Program-made: the position numbers and the translations under genes
The notes under the pieces: generated by a model
Told to the model about the DNA's origin: nothing
The model's database searches: none
What the model saw: the letters and a program-made list of their open reading frames with translations, nothing else
Shown: positions 1 through 7,198 of the stretch, piece by piece
How the letters are laid out: every line of letters starts with the position of its first letter
How positions within the stretch are numbered: position 1 is the first letter of the stretch
Assembly: GCA_902490325.1 (NCBI GenBank)
Contig: CABUDJ010000014.1
Coordinates: 1-32,312, forward strand
DNA length: 32,312 bases
DNA from: an uncultured Collinsella sp.
GTDB lineage: Bacteria; Actinomycetota; Coriobacteriia; Coriobacteriales; Coriobacteriaceae
Reading direction: 5' to 3'

Positions 1-98
1 GTATGTGACTCGGCCCGCCGGCCCGTAAATTGTATCATCCAGTGTGGAGCGTGAACGCCCGTTGCCGCGTGCGATGGGCTTGCAATAAGAGGAGAGCC

Positions 99-2102
99 AT
101 GTCGAAGCAAGCGGTCGTTGGAATCTTGGCGCATGTCGATGCTGGCAAGACCACGTTGGCCGAGGCCATGCTGTTCAACGCGGGTCGCATTCGCAAACGC
201 GGCCGCGTGGACGATGGCGATTCGCATCTGGATACGAACGAGATTGAGCGCGAGCGTGGCATTACGATCTTCTCGTCGCAGGCCGTACTCGACCACGGCG
301 ATACCCACGTCATGCTCGTGGATGCGCCGGGGCATGTCGATTTTTCTGCCGAGGCGGAGCGCACGCTGCGCGCACTCGACTATGCGATTTTGGTTGTGGG
401 CGCCAACGATGGCGTGCAAGGGCACACCGAAACCCTGTGGCGCCTGCTTGCGCGCTATGACATTCCGACGTTCATCTATATCAACAAAATCGAATTGGAG
501 AATCCCGGCCGCGATGTTTTGCTGGCACAGCTTGGGCAGCGTCTTTCCGAAGGCTGCCTGGATGCCAACGAACTGCTGGCGGGCGGTGCCGTTCAGGAGG
601 ACGCTGCTGCGTTGGACGAGGCGGCGCTCGAGGAGTTTCTTGAAGCGGGTGAGCTTTCCGTCGCAACGCTGTCGCGCATGGTTGCCGAGCGCAAGCTCTT
701 TCCCTGTTTTGCCGGCTCGGCGCTCAAGGACCAGGGCGTGGACGAGCTGCTGGATGGTATATGCGCACTGATGCGTGAACGGGCATGGCACCCGGAGTTT
801 GCCGCGCGCGTCTACCGTGTGAGCCGCGGGGATCGCGGCGAGCGCTTGGCATGGGTTAAAGTGACCGGCGGCACGCTGCATGCCAAACAGCTGATTAACG
901 GACGTTCCGGCGCCGAGGCGTGGGAGCAAAAGATCGACCAGGTGCGCATCTATAACGGCGAGAAATACGAGCTTGCCCAGGAAGTTGCCGCTGGCGGCAT
1001 CTGCACCGTGACGGGTCTTGCGCACGTTCGCCCGGGTGATGCCCTGGGCGCGGAGCCCGCGGGCGATACGCCCGTCATTGCGCCGGTCCTCACCTATACG
1101 GTGCTTCCGGGCGAACACGATGTCCACGCGGTGTTCAAAGCGCTGACTGAGTTGGCGGACGAAGATCCCATGCTCGGCGTAAGCTGGAACACGCATCTTG
1201 AACAAATACATCTGCAGTTCATGGGAGCGGTGCAGCTCGAGGTCGTGCAGCGCGTGCTGGCCGATCGTTTTGGCCTTGCGGTCGAGTTTGAGCCCGGCGG
1301 CATCCTCTATAAGGAGACCATTTCGCAGCCGGTCGAGGGCGTGGGCCATTTTGAGCCGCTGCGCCACTATGCCGAGGTACATCTGCGCCTGGAGCCGTTG
1401 CCAGCGGGTTCGGGCGTGCAGTTTGGCACCGTGACCTCGACCGACGAACTCGATCTTAACTGGCAGCGTTTGGCACTCACCAACGCCATGGAGCGCGATC
1501 ACCTGGGCGCGCTGACCGGCTCGCCCATCACCGATGTGTGCATTACGCTCACGGGCGGCCGTGCGCATGCCAAACACACCGAGGGCGGCGATTTTCGCCA
1601 GGCCACGTACCGCGCGATTCGCCAGGGGCTCATGCAGGCGCGTGAGGCTGGCGCGGCGGTACTGTTGGAGCCGTGGTATCGCTTTGAGCTCGAGGTGCCG
1701 GGGGAGTGCGTGGGCCGGGCGCTCTCGGATGCCACGCGCATGGGTGCCGAGTACGAGCCGCCGACGATGGCGGGAGACCGGGCGAAGCTTGTGGGTCGCG
1801 TGCCGGCATCCGAAGTGCAGGATTACGCGCTGGAGGTGGCTGCCTACACGAGTGGTCGCGGACATCTGTACCTAGAGTTTGCCGGCTATGCGGCTTGCCA
1901 TGATGCCGAGCGCGTCATCGAGACGGCCGCCTATGAGCCAGAAGCCGATCTGCCCAACACGCCCGACTCGGTCTTTTGCTCTCACGGCGCCGGTTACACG
2001 GTCAAATGGTACGACGTACCCGCCGCGGCGCACGTAAAGATCGATCCCGCCACCTTCCGCCCCTGGCGAGCAGCAGACGCCGAGTTTTTCGGCCACATGT
2101 GA
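99..2102 (+). CDS. Tet(M)/EF-G-like translational GTPase (ribosomal-protection family homologue)
   Basis: A 667-residue translation-factor GTPase with the size and domain order of ribosomal protection proteins, which act on the 70S ribosome. Seen: G1 AHVDAGKTT at residues 11-19, RGITI at 53-57, DAPGH at 75-79, NKIE at 129-132, and a G5-like GSALK near 209. The rest aligns by eye with Tet(M) to the C-terminus. The ATG at 99 is preferred over the upstream in-frame start at 30 because AAGAGGAGAG sits directly before it. The domain IV loop that reads YSPVST in Tet(M)/Tet(O) is HAKHTEGGDFR here (490-500), so tetracycline release cannot be assumed; a housekeeping or stress role on the ribosome is equally possible. 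No leader-peptide attenuator or mobile sequence is visible upstream. The family call is firm, the resistance phenotype is not. Its last codon and stop lie inside a palindromic repeat. Confidence 0.88.
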   Translation: MSKQAVVGILAHVDAGKTTLAEAMLFNAGRIRKRGRVDDGDSHLDTNEIERERGITIFSSQAVLDHGDTHVMLVDAPGHVDFSAEAERTLRALDYAILVVGANDGVQGHTETLWRLLARYDIPTFIYINKIELENPGRDVLLAQLGQRLSEGCLDANELLAGGAVQEDAAALDEAALEEFLEAGELSVATLSRMVAERKLFPCFAGSALKDQGVDELLDGICALMRERAWHPEFAARVYRVSRGDRGERLAWVKVTGGTLHAKQLINGRSGAEAWEQKIDQVRIYNGEKYELAQEVAAGGICTVTGLAHVRPGDALGAEPAGDTPVIAPVLTYTVLPGEHDVHAVFKALTELADEDPMLGVSWNTHLEQIHLQFMGAVQLEVVQRVLADRFGLAVEFEPGGILYKETISQPVEGVGHFEPLRHYAEVHLRLEPLPAGSGVQFGTVTSTDELDLNWQRLALTNAMERDHLGALTGSPITDVCITLTGGRAHAKHTEGGDFRQATYRAIRQGLMQAREAGAAVLLEPWYRFELEVPGECVGRALSDATRMGAEYEPPTMAGDRAKLVGRVPASEVQDYALEVAAYTSGRGHLYLEFAGYAACHDAERVIETAAYEPEADLPNTPDSVFCSHGAGYTVKWYDVPAAAHVKIDPATFRPWRAADAEFFGHM

Positions 2103-2127
2103 CAAAGGGACAGTTCCTTTGTCACAT
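2097..2127. repeat. Palindromic repeat, AAAGGGAC-core family, copy 1
   Basis: Arms of 14 bases (2097-2110 and 2114-2127) around the centre CAG, with one G-T mismatch. The core CAAAGGGACAGTTCCTTTG recurs with small changes at 5822 and 10784. The left arm contains the last Met codon and the TGA stop of the GTPase gene. As RNA it would form a strong hairpin, but no T-run follows, so a simple intrinsic terminator is not supported. A REP-like dispersed repeat is the better reading. Confidence 0.75.
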
Positions 2128-2135
2128 GCTATTGG

Positions 2136-2162
2136 TATAACTCGGTATAAGTTGGTATAACT
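2136..2162 (+). promoter_or_regulatory. Three 10-bp-phased heptamers upstream of the first AAA+ gene
   Basis: TATAACT (2136-2142), TATAAGT (2146-2152) and TATAACT (2156-2162) repeat at an exact 10-bp pitch; the larger unit is TTGGTATAA. The array ends 33 bases before the ATG of the AAA+ gene. A related array with the same heptamer orientation and spacing precedes the paralogous AAA+ gene (6984-7030). A phased operator for the winged-helix ATPase is an inference. TATAAC could also serve as a -10 box, so promoter and operator may overlap. Confidence 0.55.
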
Positions 2163-2195
2163 ATTACCAGGGTTTGCCAATCCGAGGAGGCCGAC

Positions 2196-3314
2196 ATGAA
2201 TCCAAATCCCTTTAAGCCCACGGCTGGCAAGCGGCCTCCGATACTCATCGGTCGCGAGTCGGTCATCGAAGATTTTGAGGAAGGGCTCGATAACGGCGCC
2301 GGAGCGCCGGGTAGGCTCATGCTCATTACGGGAAACCGCGGCTGCGGCAAGACGGTTCTCCTGCGGGAGCTGCAACGTCTCGCCAGCGAGCGCGGATGGG
2401 CGGTTGTCTCCGATTCCGCGTCGCTTGGCTTATGCGACCGCTTGGCCGATGCGCTTCGCTCGAATAAACCCGTTGTGACGTCAATGGAGTTCGGTCCGTC
2501 GTTTGGTCGGATGTCGGTCGAGGCGGCGCGAGCAAAGGGCGAGACGTTGCGAGGGCTGGTCAACGAGCGCCTCAAGAGGCTCGGTCCAGGCAAGGGCATA
2601 CTGTTTGCGATTGACGAGGCGCAATCGGCGTCTATCGAGGAGCTGGCGGCCCTTGCCGTTCTCTATCAGCAGGTGCTCGGAGACCAGGATGCCGCGGGCT
2701 TGCCCGATAGCGAGCAGCGCGGTCTTGCGCTGGTGTTCGCCGGCTTACCCAGTATGGTTGACGACCTGCTCGAAGAGCCGAGCGTGACGTTTTTGCGGCG
2801 TGCCCAGCAGCGTACGCTGGGGGCGATATCCTTGCCCAAGGTGCGTGATTCATATATCCAGGCGGTCAAAGATGCTGGTCTTTACGTTGACGCGGAGACG
2901 GCGGACCTTGCGGCGCGCAAGAGCATGGGGCATCCCTATATGGTTCAGCTGGTGGGATATTACATGTGGCGGTCTGCTGTCCGGCGTAGCTCGCAGGTCA
3001 TCGAAAGGCGCGATGTCGAGGATGGCCATGCGGATGCCGTCTCCGAGTTCTACGAAGCGGTTGACGCGCCTCTGTATTACGGGCTGCGCAGTCCACAGCG
3101 CCTCTTTATCGAGGCCATGGCGGTTGACGAGGGCAAACCGACGCGCATGGCGGATATCATTGAGCGCTGCGAGCGTACCCAGAGCTGGGCGAGTAAATAT
3201 CGCGCAAGCCTGATTCGCGAGCGCGTCATCGAAGCTGCCGGATACGGCCTCGTCCGGTTTACCGTGCCCATGCTGGGCGCGTACATTCGCGATCGAGTTT
3301 TATGGCATGAGTAG
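2196..3314 (+). CDS. AAA+ ATPase with C-terminal winged helix (Orc/Cdc6-like architecture), copy 1
   Basis: A 372-residue ATP-binding protein of unknown function. Seen: N-terminal NPFKPTAGKRPP, a Walker A GNRGCGKT (46-53), a Walker B ILFAIDEA (135-142), a conserved FAGLP...FLRRAQQ block (181-205), GHPYMVQLVGY near 250, and a C-terminal winged-helix-like region (about 300-372). The start follows GAGGAGG at a good distance. It is a paralogue of the gene at 5861-6961: the same blocks occur in the same order. It overlaps the UvrA-like gene by 8 bases, so the two are probably co-translated. The winged helix and the phased array upstream suggest sequence-specific DNA binding and autoregulation (inference). 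Similar proteins are, from memory, common in Coriobacteria and Bifidobacterium without an assigned role. Confidence 0.85.
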   Translation: MNPNPFKPTAGKRPPILIGRESVIEDFEEGLDNGAGAPGRLMLITGNRGCGKTVLLRELQRLASERGWAVVSDSASLGLCDRLADALRSNKPVVTSMEFGPSFGRMSVEAARAKGETLRGLVNERLKRLGPGKGILFAIDEAQSASIEELAALAVLYQQVLGDQDAAGLPDSEQRGLALVFAGLPSMVDDLLEEPSVTFLRRAQQRTLGAISLPKVRDSYIQAVKDAGLYVDAETADLAARKSMGHPYMVQLVGYYMWRSAVRRSSQVIERRDVEDGHADAVSEFYEAVDAPLYYGLRSPQRLFIEAMAVDEGKPTRMADIIERCERTQSWASKYRASLIRERVIEAAGYGLVRFTVPMLGAYIRDRVLWHE

Positions 3315-5820
3315 GGTGATAAAGGTGACGGAACAGAAGATGAGCCCGCAGGCTATCGAAGTGCGTGGCGCACGTGTACACAACCTCAAGGACATCGATA
3401 TCGATATTCCGCTGGGAAAGCTCGTGGGTATTGCCGGCGTGTCGGGCTCGGGCAAGAGTTCGCTGGCGCTGGGGGTTCTTTATGCTGAGGGCTCGCGTCG
3501 CTACTTGGAAGCACTCAGCACCTATACTCGACGTCGCCTGACGCAGGCCGAACACGCCCAGGTGGACGAGGTACTGCACGTGCCGGCGGCGCTCGCATTG
3601 CATCAGCGCCCCAGCGTGCCGGGCGTGCGTTCCACCTTTGGCACCATGACCGAGCTCAACAACAGCCTGCGTCTGCTCTTTAGCCGCTGTGCCCATCACG
3701 TGTGCCCGCATTGCGGGGCGCGTGTGGAGCCGAGCCTTAATGTGGCTGCGGGCCTGTCGCTCACGTGCCCCGCATGCGGCCGCGAGTTCTACGCGCCGGG
3801 TGCCGAGGACCTTGCCTTTAACAGCGGCGGCGCGTGCTCTACCTGCGGCGGCACTGGTGTCATGCGCGAGGTGGACGAGGCGAGCCTGGTGCCCGACGAG
3901 TCAAAGACCATCAACGAAGGCGCGGTGCTTCCCTGGGGTACGCTCATGTGGGATCTGATGAAGCAGGTGGCCGGCGAGATGGGCGTGCGCACCGACGTGC
4001 CGTTTAACCAGCTCACGCCTCAAGAGCGCGACATCGTGTTTCATGGTCCGGCGGTTAAGAAGCACATCCTCTACGTGCCCAAAAACGGCGAGGGCGCTAC
4101 GCCACTCGACTTTACCTATTACAACGCCGTCTATACCGTCGAGAATGCGCTCGCCAAGGTCAAGGACGATAAGGGCTTAAAACGCGTTGCGCGCTTTTTG
4201 CGCGAGGGGCCATGCCGTGACTGTGGCGGCACGCGTCTCTCCGAGGCTGCGCGCCAGCCCCAGGTGCGCGGTATCAATCTGGCACAGGCCGCGGCCATGA
4301 CGCTTGGTGATGCGGTTGAGTGGGTGCGCGAGGTGCCCGCATCCTTGCCGACCGAGATGCAGCCCATGGCGACGGATATCTGCGATTCGTTTTTGGGTGC
4401 GGCCCGTCGCCTGGTCGATTTGGGCCTCGATTATCTTTCGCTCGATCGCGCCGGTGCCACGCTTTCCACGGGTGAGCGCCAGCGCGTGCAACTCGCCCGC
4501 GTGGTGCGCAACCGATCGACGGGCGTGCTCTATGTGCTGGACGAGCCCTCGATTGGCTTGCATCTTGCCAATGTCGACGGCCTGGAAGGCGTGATGCGCG
4601 ATCTGGTGGATGACGGCAACACTGTGGTCGTTGTCGACCACGATACGCGCGTACTGGTGGAAGCCGACTATCTGGTCGAGATGGGCCCCGTTGCCGGAGC
4701 AGGCGGCGGTAACGTGATCGCTGCCGGTACGGTAGACGAGGTCGAGCAATCGCGGGGCAGCCGCATCGCCCCGTTTTTGCGCGCAGAGTCCAAGCGCTTG
4801 CGTCCGCAGGTGACCGACGACGAAATGTTCAATCAGGGACATATCCGCATGGCAACCGATGCCATCCATACCGTCAAGCCGCTCGAAGTCGATATCCCGC
4901 GCGGCCGCCTTGTCGCGGTTACGGGCGTTTCGGGTTCGGGTAAGACGACGTTGGTGCTCGAGACGCTCATCCCGGCGCTTAAGGCGCAGGCAGCTGGCGA
5001 GCGCTTGCCACGCCACGTGCGCTGGATCGATGCCGAGGGCATTGCGCGTGCCAACCTGATTGACGCCACGCCCATCGGCGCCAACGTGCGCTCGACGGTG
5101 GCAACCTATGCCGACATCCATGACGAGCTGCGCCGCGCCTTCGCCCGTACGCCCGAAGCCAAGGCAGCCGGCTACAAGGCGGGCGCCTTTAGCTACAACA
5201 CCGGCGCCTTGCGCTGCCCTACGTGTGACGGCACGGGCTCGATATCGCTCGACGTGCAGTTTTTGCCCGACGTCGAGATCGTCTGCCCGGCATGTCGCGG
5301 CTCGCGCTACGCCGAGGCCGCCTCGCATATCCATCGCGAAGGCAAGGATGGCAGTCTGCTTACGTTGCCGCAGCTTATGGATATGAGCGTGGACGAGGCA
5401 CTCGACGCTACGGTGGGACTCAAGAAAGTTCAGGTGCGCTTGCAGACCTTGCACGACCTTGGCTTGGGCTATCTCACGCTTGGCGAGCCCACACCGGCGC
5501 TTTCGGGCGGCGAGGCGCAGCGTCTTAAGCTTGCGAGCGAGATGGGCCGCGTGCAGGATGATGCTGTATTCGTGTTCGACGAGCCCACGATCGGACTACA
5601 TCCGCTCGATGTTCAGGTGTTGCTGAGTGTGTTCGACGGCCTTGTTGCCAAAGGCGCCACGGTTATCGTGATCGAACACGATCTCGACCTTATCCGTAAC
5701 GCCGATTACGTGATCGACATGGGCCCAGGCGGTGGCGACGCCGGCGGGCAAATCGTCTGCGCCGGCACGCCGGGCGACATCGCGGCCTGCTCCGCAAGCA
5801 TCACCGGCCGCTACCTATAG
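3307..5820 (+). CDS. UvrA-like ABC ATPase lacking the UvrB-binding region (class II type)
   Basis: An 837-residue tandem ABC ATPase of the UvrA family; Escherichia coli UvrA has 940. Seen: Walker A GVSGSGKSS (44-52), signature LSTGERQRVQL (about 386), Walker B VLYVLDEP, second Walker A GVSGSGKTT (about 542), second signature LSGGEAQRLKL and Walker B VFVFDEP. Zinc-type cysteine pairs: CPHC (133), CPAC (154), CSTC (177), CRDC, CPTC and CPAC. Only about 20 residues lie between CPHC and CPAC, where canonical UvrA carries the UvrB-binding domain of over 100. It is therefore unlikely to load UvrB; class II UvrA-like proteins are linked to DNA damage or drug tolerance. Start uncertain: ATG 3307 overlaps the AAA+ gene but lacks a clear ribosome site; GTG 3325 (after TAGGGTGA) and ATG 3340 are alternatives. 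Confidence 0.88.
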   Translation: MSRVIKVTEQKMSPQAIEVRGARVHNLKDIDIDIPLGKLVGIAGVSGSGKSSLALGVLYAEGSRRYLEALSTYTRRRLTQAEHAQVDEVLHVPAALALHQRPSVPGVRSTFGTMTELNNSLRLLFSRCAHHVCPHCGARVEPSLNVAAGLSLTCPACGREFYAPGAEDLAFNSGGACSTCGGTGVMREVDEASLVPDESKTINEGAVLPWGTLMWDLMKQVAGEMGVRTDVPFNQLTPQERDIVFHGPAVKKHILYVPKNGEGATPLDFTYYNAVYTVENALAKVKDDKGLKRVARFLREGPCRDCGGTRLSEAARQPQVRGINLAQAAAMTLGDAVEWVREVPASLPTEMQPMATDICDSFLGAARRLVDLGLDYLSLDRAGATLSTGERQRVQLARVVRNRSTGVLYVLDEPSIGLHLANVDGLEGVMRDLVDDGNTVVVVDHDTRVLVEADYLVEMGPVAGAGGGNVIAAGTVDEVEQSRGSRIAPFLRAESKRLRPQVTDDEMFNQGHIRMATDAIHTVKPLEVDIPRGRLVAVTGVSGSGKTTLVLETLIPALKAQAAGERLPRHVRWIDAEGIARANLIDATPIGANVRSTVATYADIHDELRRAFARTPEAKAAGYKAGAFSYNTGALRCPTCDGTGSISLDVQFLPDVEIVCPACRGSRYAEAASHIHREGKDGSLLTLPQLMDMSVDEALDATVGLKKVQVRLQTLHDLGLGYLTLGEPTPALSGGEAQRLKLASEMGRVQDDAVFVFDEPTIGLHPLDVQVLLSVFDGLVAKGATVIVIEHDLDLIRNADYVIDMGPGGGDAGGQIVCAGTPGDIAACSASITGRYL

Positions 5821-5821
5821 G

Positions 5822-5856
5822 CAATGTGACAAAGGGGCTGCCCCTTTGTCACATTG
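5822..5856. repeat. Palindromic repeat, AAAGGGAC-core family, copy 2 (perfect)
   Basis: Perfect 17-base arms around a single central T. Core: CAAAGGGGCTGCCCCTTTG. The outer arms (AATGTGA) match copy 1 at 2097. It fills the 40-base gap between the convergent UvrA-like and AAA+ genes, so it could end transcription from both sides, but neither strand has a good T-run. The compensatory change (GGGGC/GCCCC instead of GGGAC/GTTCC) keeps the stem intact, which points to selection on the hairpin. Confidence 0.75.
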
Positions 5857-5860
5857 ATGC

Positions 5861-6961
5861 CTATTTCACGCATTGAGCGGCGAGATAGTCACGGAAGAAC
5901 GGCAATTCAAATGCGACGAGCCCTCGTCCTCGTTCCCCGATGATGCCGGCATCTATCATGCGGCGTCGATAGCGGGAGACCTGCTGTGGCGAACGCTTAA
6001 GGCGTTCGACGAGGTCGGCGGTGGTGGATTCTTCCTCGTCATCGAGCATGGCGATGAGGAATCGCTTGTCCTCTGCAGTGAGTTCCCGATAGGTTGCCGC
6101 GAGGATTCGGTCGTCCATCTCGTCGCGCGCGATTTTGATTCCCAGGTCAAAGTCGCGTGACGAGATTTCCTTCGAATCGCTTGTGAGATCCCAGGCACGG
6201 TAACCTACGAGTTGCAATAGGAAGGGAAATCCAGAGATCGAGCGAACGGCTCTATCGATTCCCTCAGCATCTGCCAGGCGATCGTTTTCCTGGATTGTGC
6301 GAATCAAGGCCTCGCGCACGTCATAGTCGGCAATGCGACCCAGATGATATTGTTGGGCGCGGCGAAGGAACGAGACCGTCTTGTGGTTCAGCAACGTCGA
6401 GACGTTGTTGGGAAGTCCCGCCATGAGCAGGGCGACGCGTTTCCCATCGGTCACAAAGTGCTGATACGTCGCTGCGAGCTGAATCATCTCGTCGAGTGTC
6501 GGGTCTACCTCGTCAACCGTGACGAGCAGACCGGTGCCCGCCTCGTTGAGCTGGTCGATGATGTCGCTCATGCGATAACGCCAGGTTGAGGCATCGTGAA
6601 CACGATTGACCTCAACGCTGCCGAGCGGTGCAATTCCGAGACCGGTGACTTCAAAGTGGTTGGACGAGTCGATGAGATGGGCTGCGGCGCGCTTCGTCCC
6701 GAGCTCGATTTCCTCAAGCATTCCCGGGAGCGCGGTCGTCTTTACGGCTATCCAGCCGTGGGATTCCGCCATTGTCGCGAGCGACGACATGAGAGCGGTT
6801 TTACCGGTTCCACGCGCGCCTGAGAAGATCGAGGTCAATTCTGGGCGCCTGCGCTGGCTCAAGAAGGCACGGTCCAAATCCCGAATAATCTGTTGTCTGC
6901 CAGCGAGATGGGCTGGAACCTCACCAAAACTGGGGGTAAATGGGTTCTCGAGATATTCCAC
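5861..6961 (-). CDS. AAA+ ATPase with C-terminal winged helix, copy 2 (paralogue of 2196-3314)
   Basis: A 366-residue ATPase that starts at GTG (complement of 6959-6961) after AAAGGAGGGC. Seen: NPFTPSFGEVP at the N-terminus, Walker A GARGTGKT (48-55), Walker B LLVTVDEV (145-152), MAGLP...SFLRRAQQ (about 206-230), GFPFLLQLVGY (about 253), and a C-terminal winged-helix-like segment (about 305-360) with a helix-turn-helix pattern (TTADLVERLKRSPQQVSRY) followed by a wing-like GERGRGLVAF. It is convergent with the UvrA-like gene. The first paralogue shares every block, but the sequences have clearly diverged, so this is an old duplication or a separate acquisition, not a recent copy. Function unknown; DNA binding is inferred from the winged helix and the phased array upstream. 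Confidence 0.85.
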   Translation of the reverse strand: MEYLENPFTPSFGEVPAHLAGRQQIIRDLDRAFLSQRRRPELTSIFSGARGTGKTALMSSLATMAESHGWIAVKTTALPGMLEEIELGTKRAAAHLIDSSNHFEVTGLGIAPLGSVEVNRVHDASTWRYRMSDIIDQLNEAGTGLLVTVDEVDPTLDEMIQLAATYQHFVTDGKRVALLMAGLPNNVSTLLNHKTVSFLRRAQQYHLGRIADYDVREALIRTIQENDRLADAEGIDRAVRSISGFPFLLQLVGYRAWDLTSDSKEISSRDFDLGIKIARDEMDDRILAATYRELTAEDKRFLIAMLDDEEESTTADLVERLKRSPQQVSRYRRRMIDAGIIGERGRGLVAFELPFFRDYLAAQCVK

Positions 6962-6983
6962 AATGCCCTCCTTTAGCGTCTCG

Positions 6984-7030
6984 GGTTAACTTCATTTTAT
7001 TCTAGTTAATTTCAGTTAAAAATGATTAAT
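6984..7030 (-). promoter_or_regulatory. Five 10-bp-phased heptamers upstream of the second AAA+ gene
   Basis: Read on the minus strand from 7030 down: ATTAATC, TTTAACT, ATTAACT, ATAAAAT, GTTAACC, at 7024-7030, 7014-7020, 7004-7010, 6994-7000 and 6984-6990. The pitch is exactly 10 bp. The best units match the TATAACT units upstream of the first AAA+ gene in sequence (WWTAACT), in orientation relative to the gene, and in spacing. The array ends 22 bases from the GTG start, about one helical turn closer than in the other gene. The stretch is very AT-rich, so a promoter is probably embedded in it. Confidence 0.55.
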
Positions 7031-7103
7031 TTTATTTCAAAGTATCAGGTTGGCGTCGCGCGTTATCGAAGTGGTGCTTGAATAACTTACTTTGGAGTCT
7101 GAA

Positions 7104-7120
7104 AATGGGTTCAACCCATT
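7104..7120. promoter_or_regulatory. 17-bp inverted repeat upstream of the serine recombinase
   Basis: AATGGGTT, then one base, then AACCCATT: perfect 8-base arms with a single central C. It lies about 80 bases before the recombinase start in the gap between two divergent genes. Candidate recombinase crossover or operator site, or a repressor site; no second copy was found nearby. Confidence 0.4.
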
Positions 7121-7198
7121 CGCGAAATTTGCACGCCCTATTGTGAGTGGGCTCTCAAATGAGCTGATGCTGCCATCGTGCGGCCGATAGGGGCAATC

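Noticed and set aside
30..98. Extended N-terminus of the Tet(M)-like gene, starting at ATG 30
   Set aside because: The extra residues do not resemble any translation factor start, and a strong ribosome site directly precedes ATG 99.
1..98. Possible tet(M)-style leader peptide attenuator
   Set aside because: No short leader frame with following stem-loops is visible in the bases available.
4177..5454. Long minus-strand open frame inside the UvrA-like gene
   Set aside because: It is the antisense shadow of a high-GC coding region; the plus strand holds all UvrA motifs.
5822..5856. Plain bidirectional terminator only
   Set aside because: No T-run on either strand, and the same core is found at 2097 between two genes on the same strand, so the repeat-family reading is preferred.
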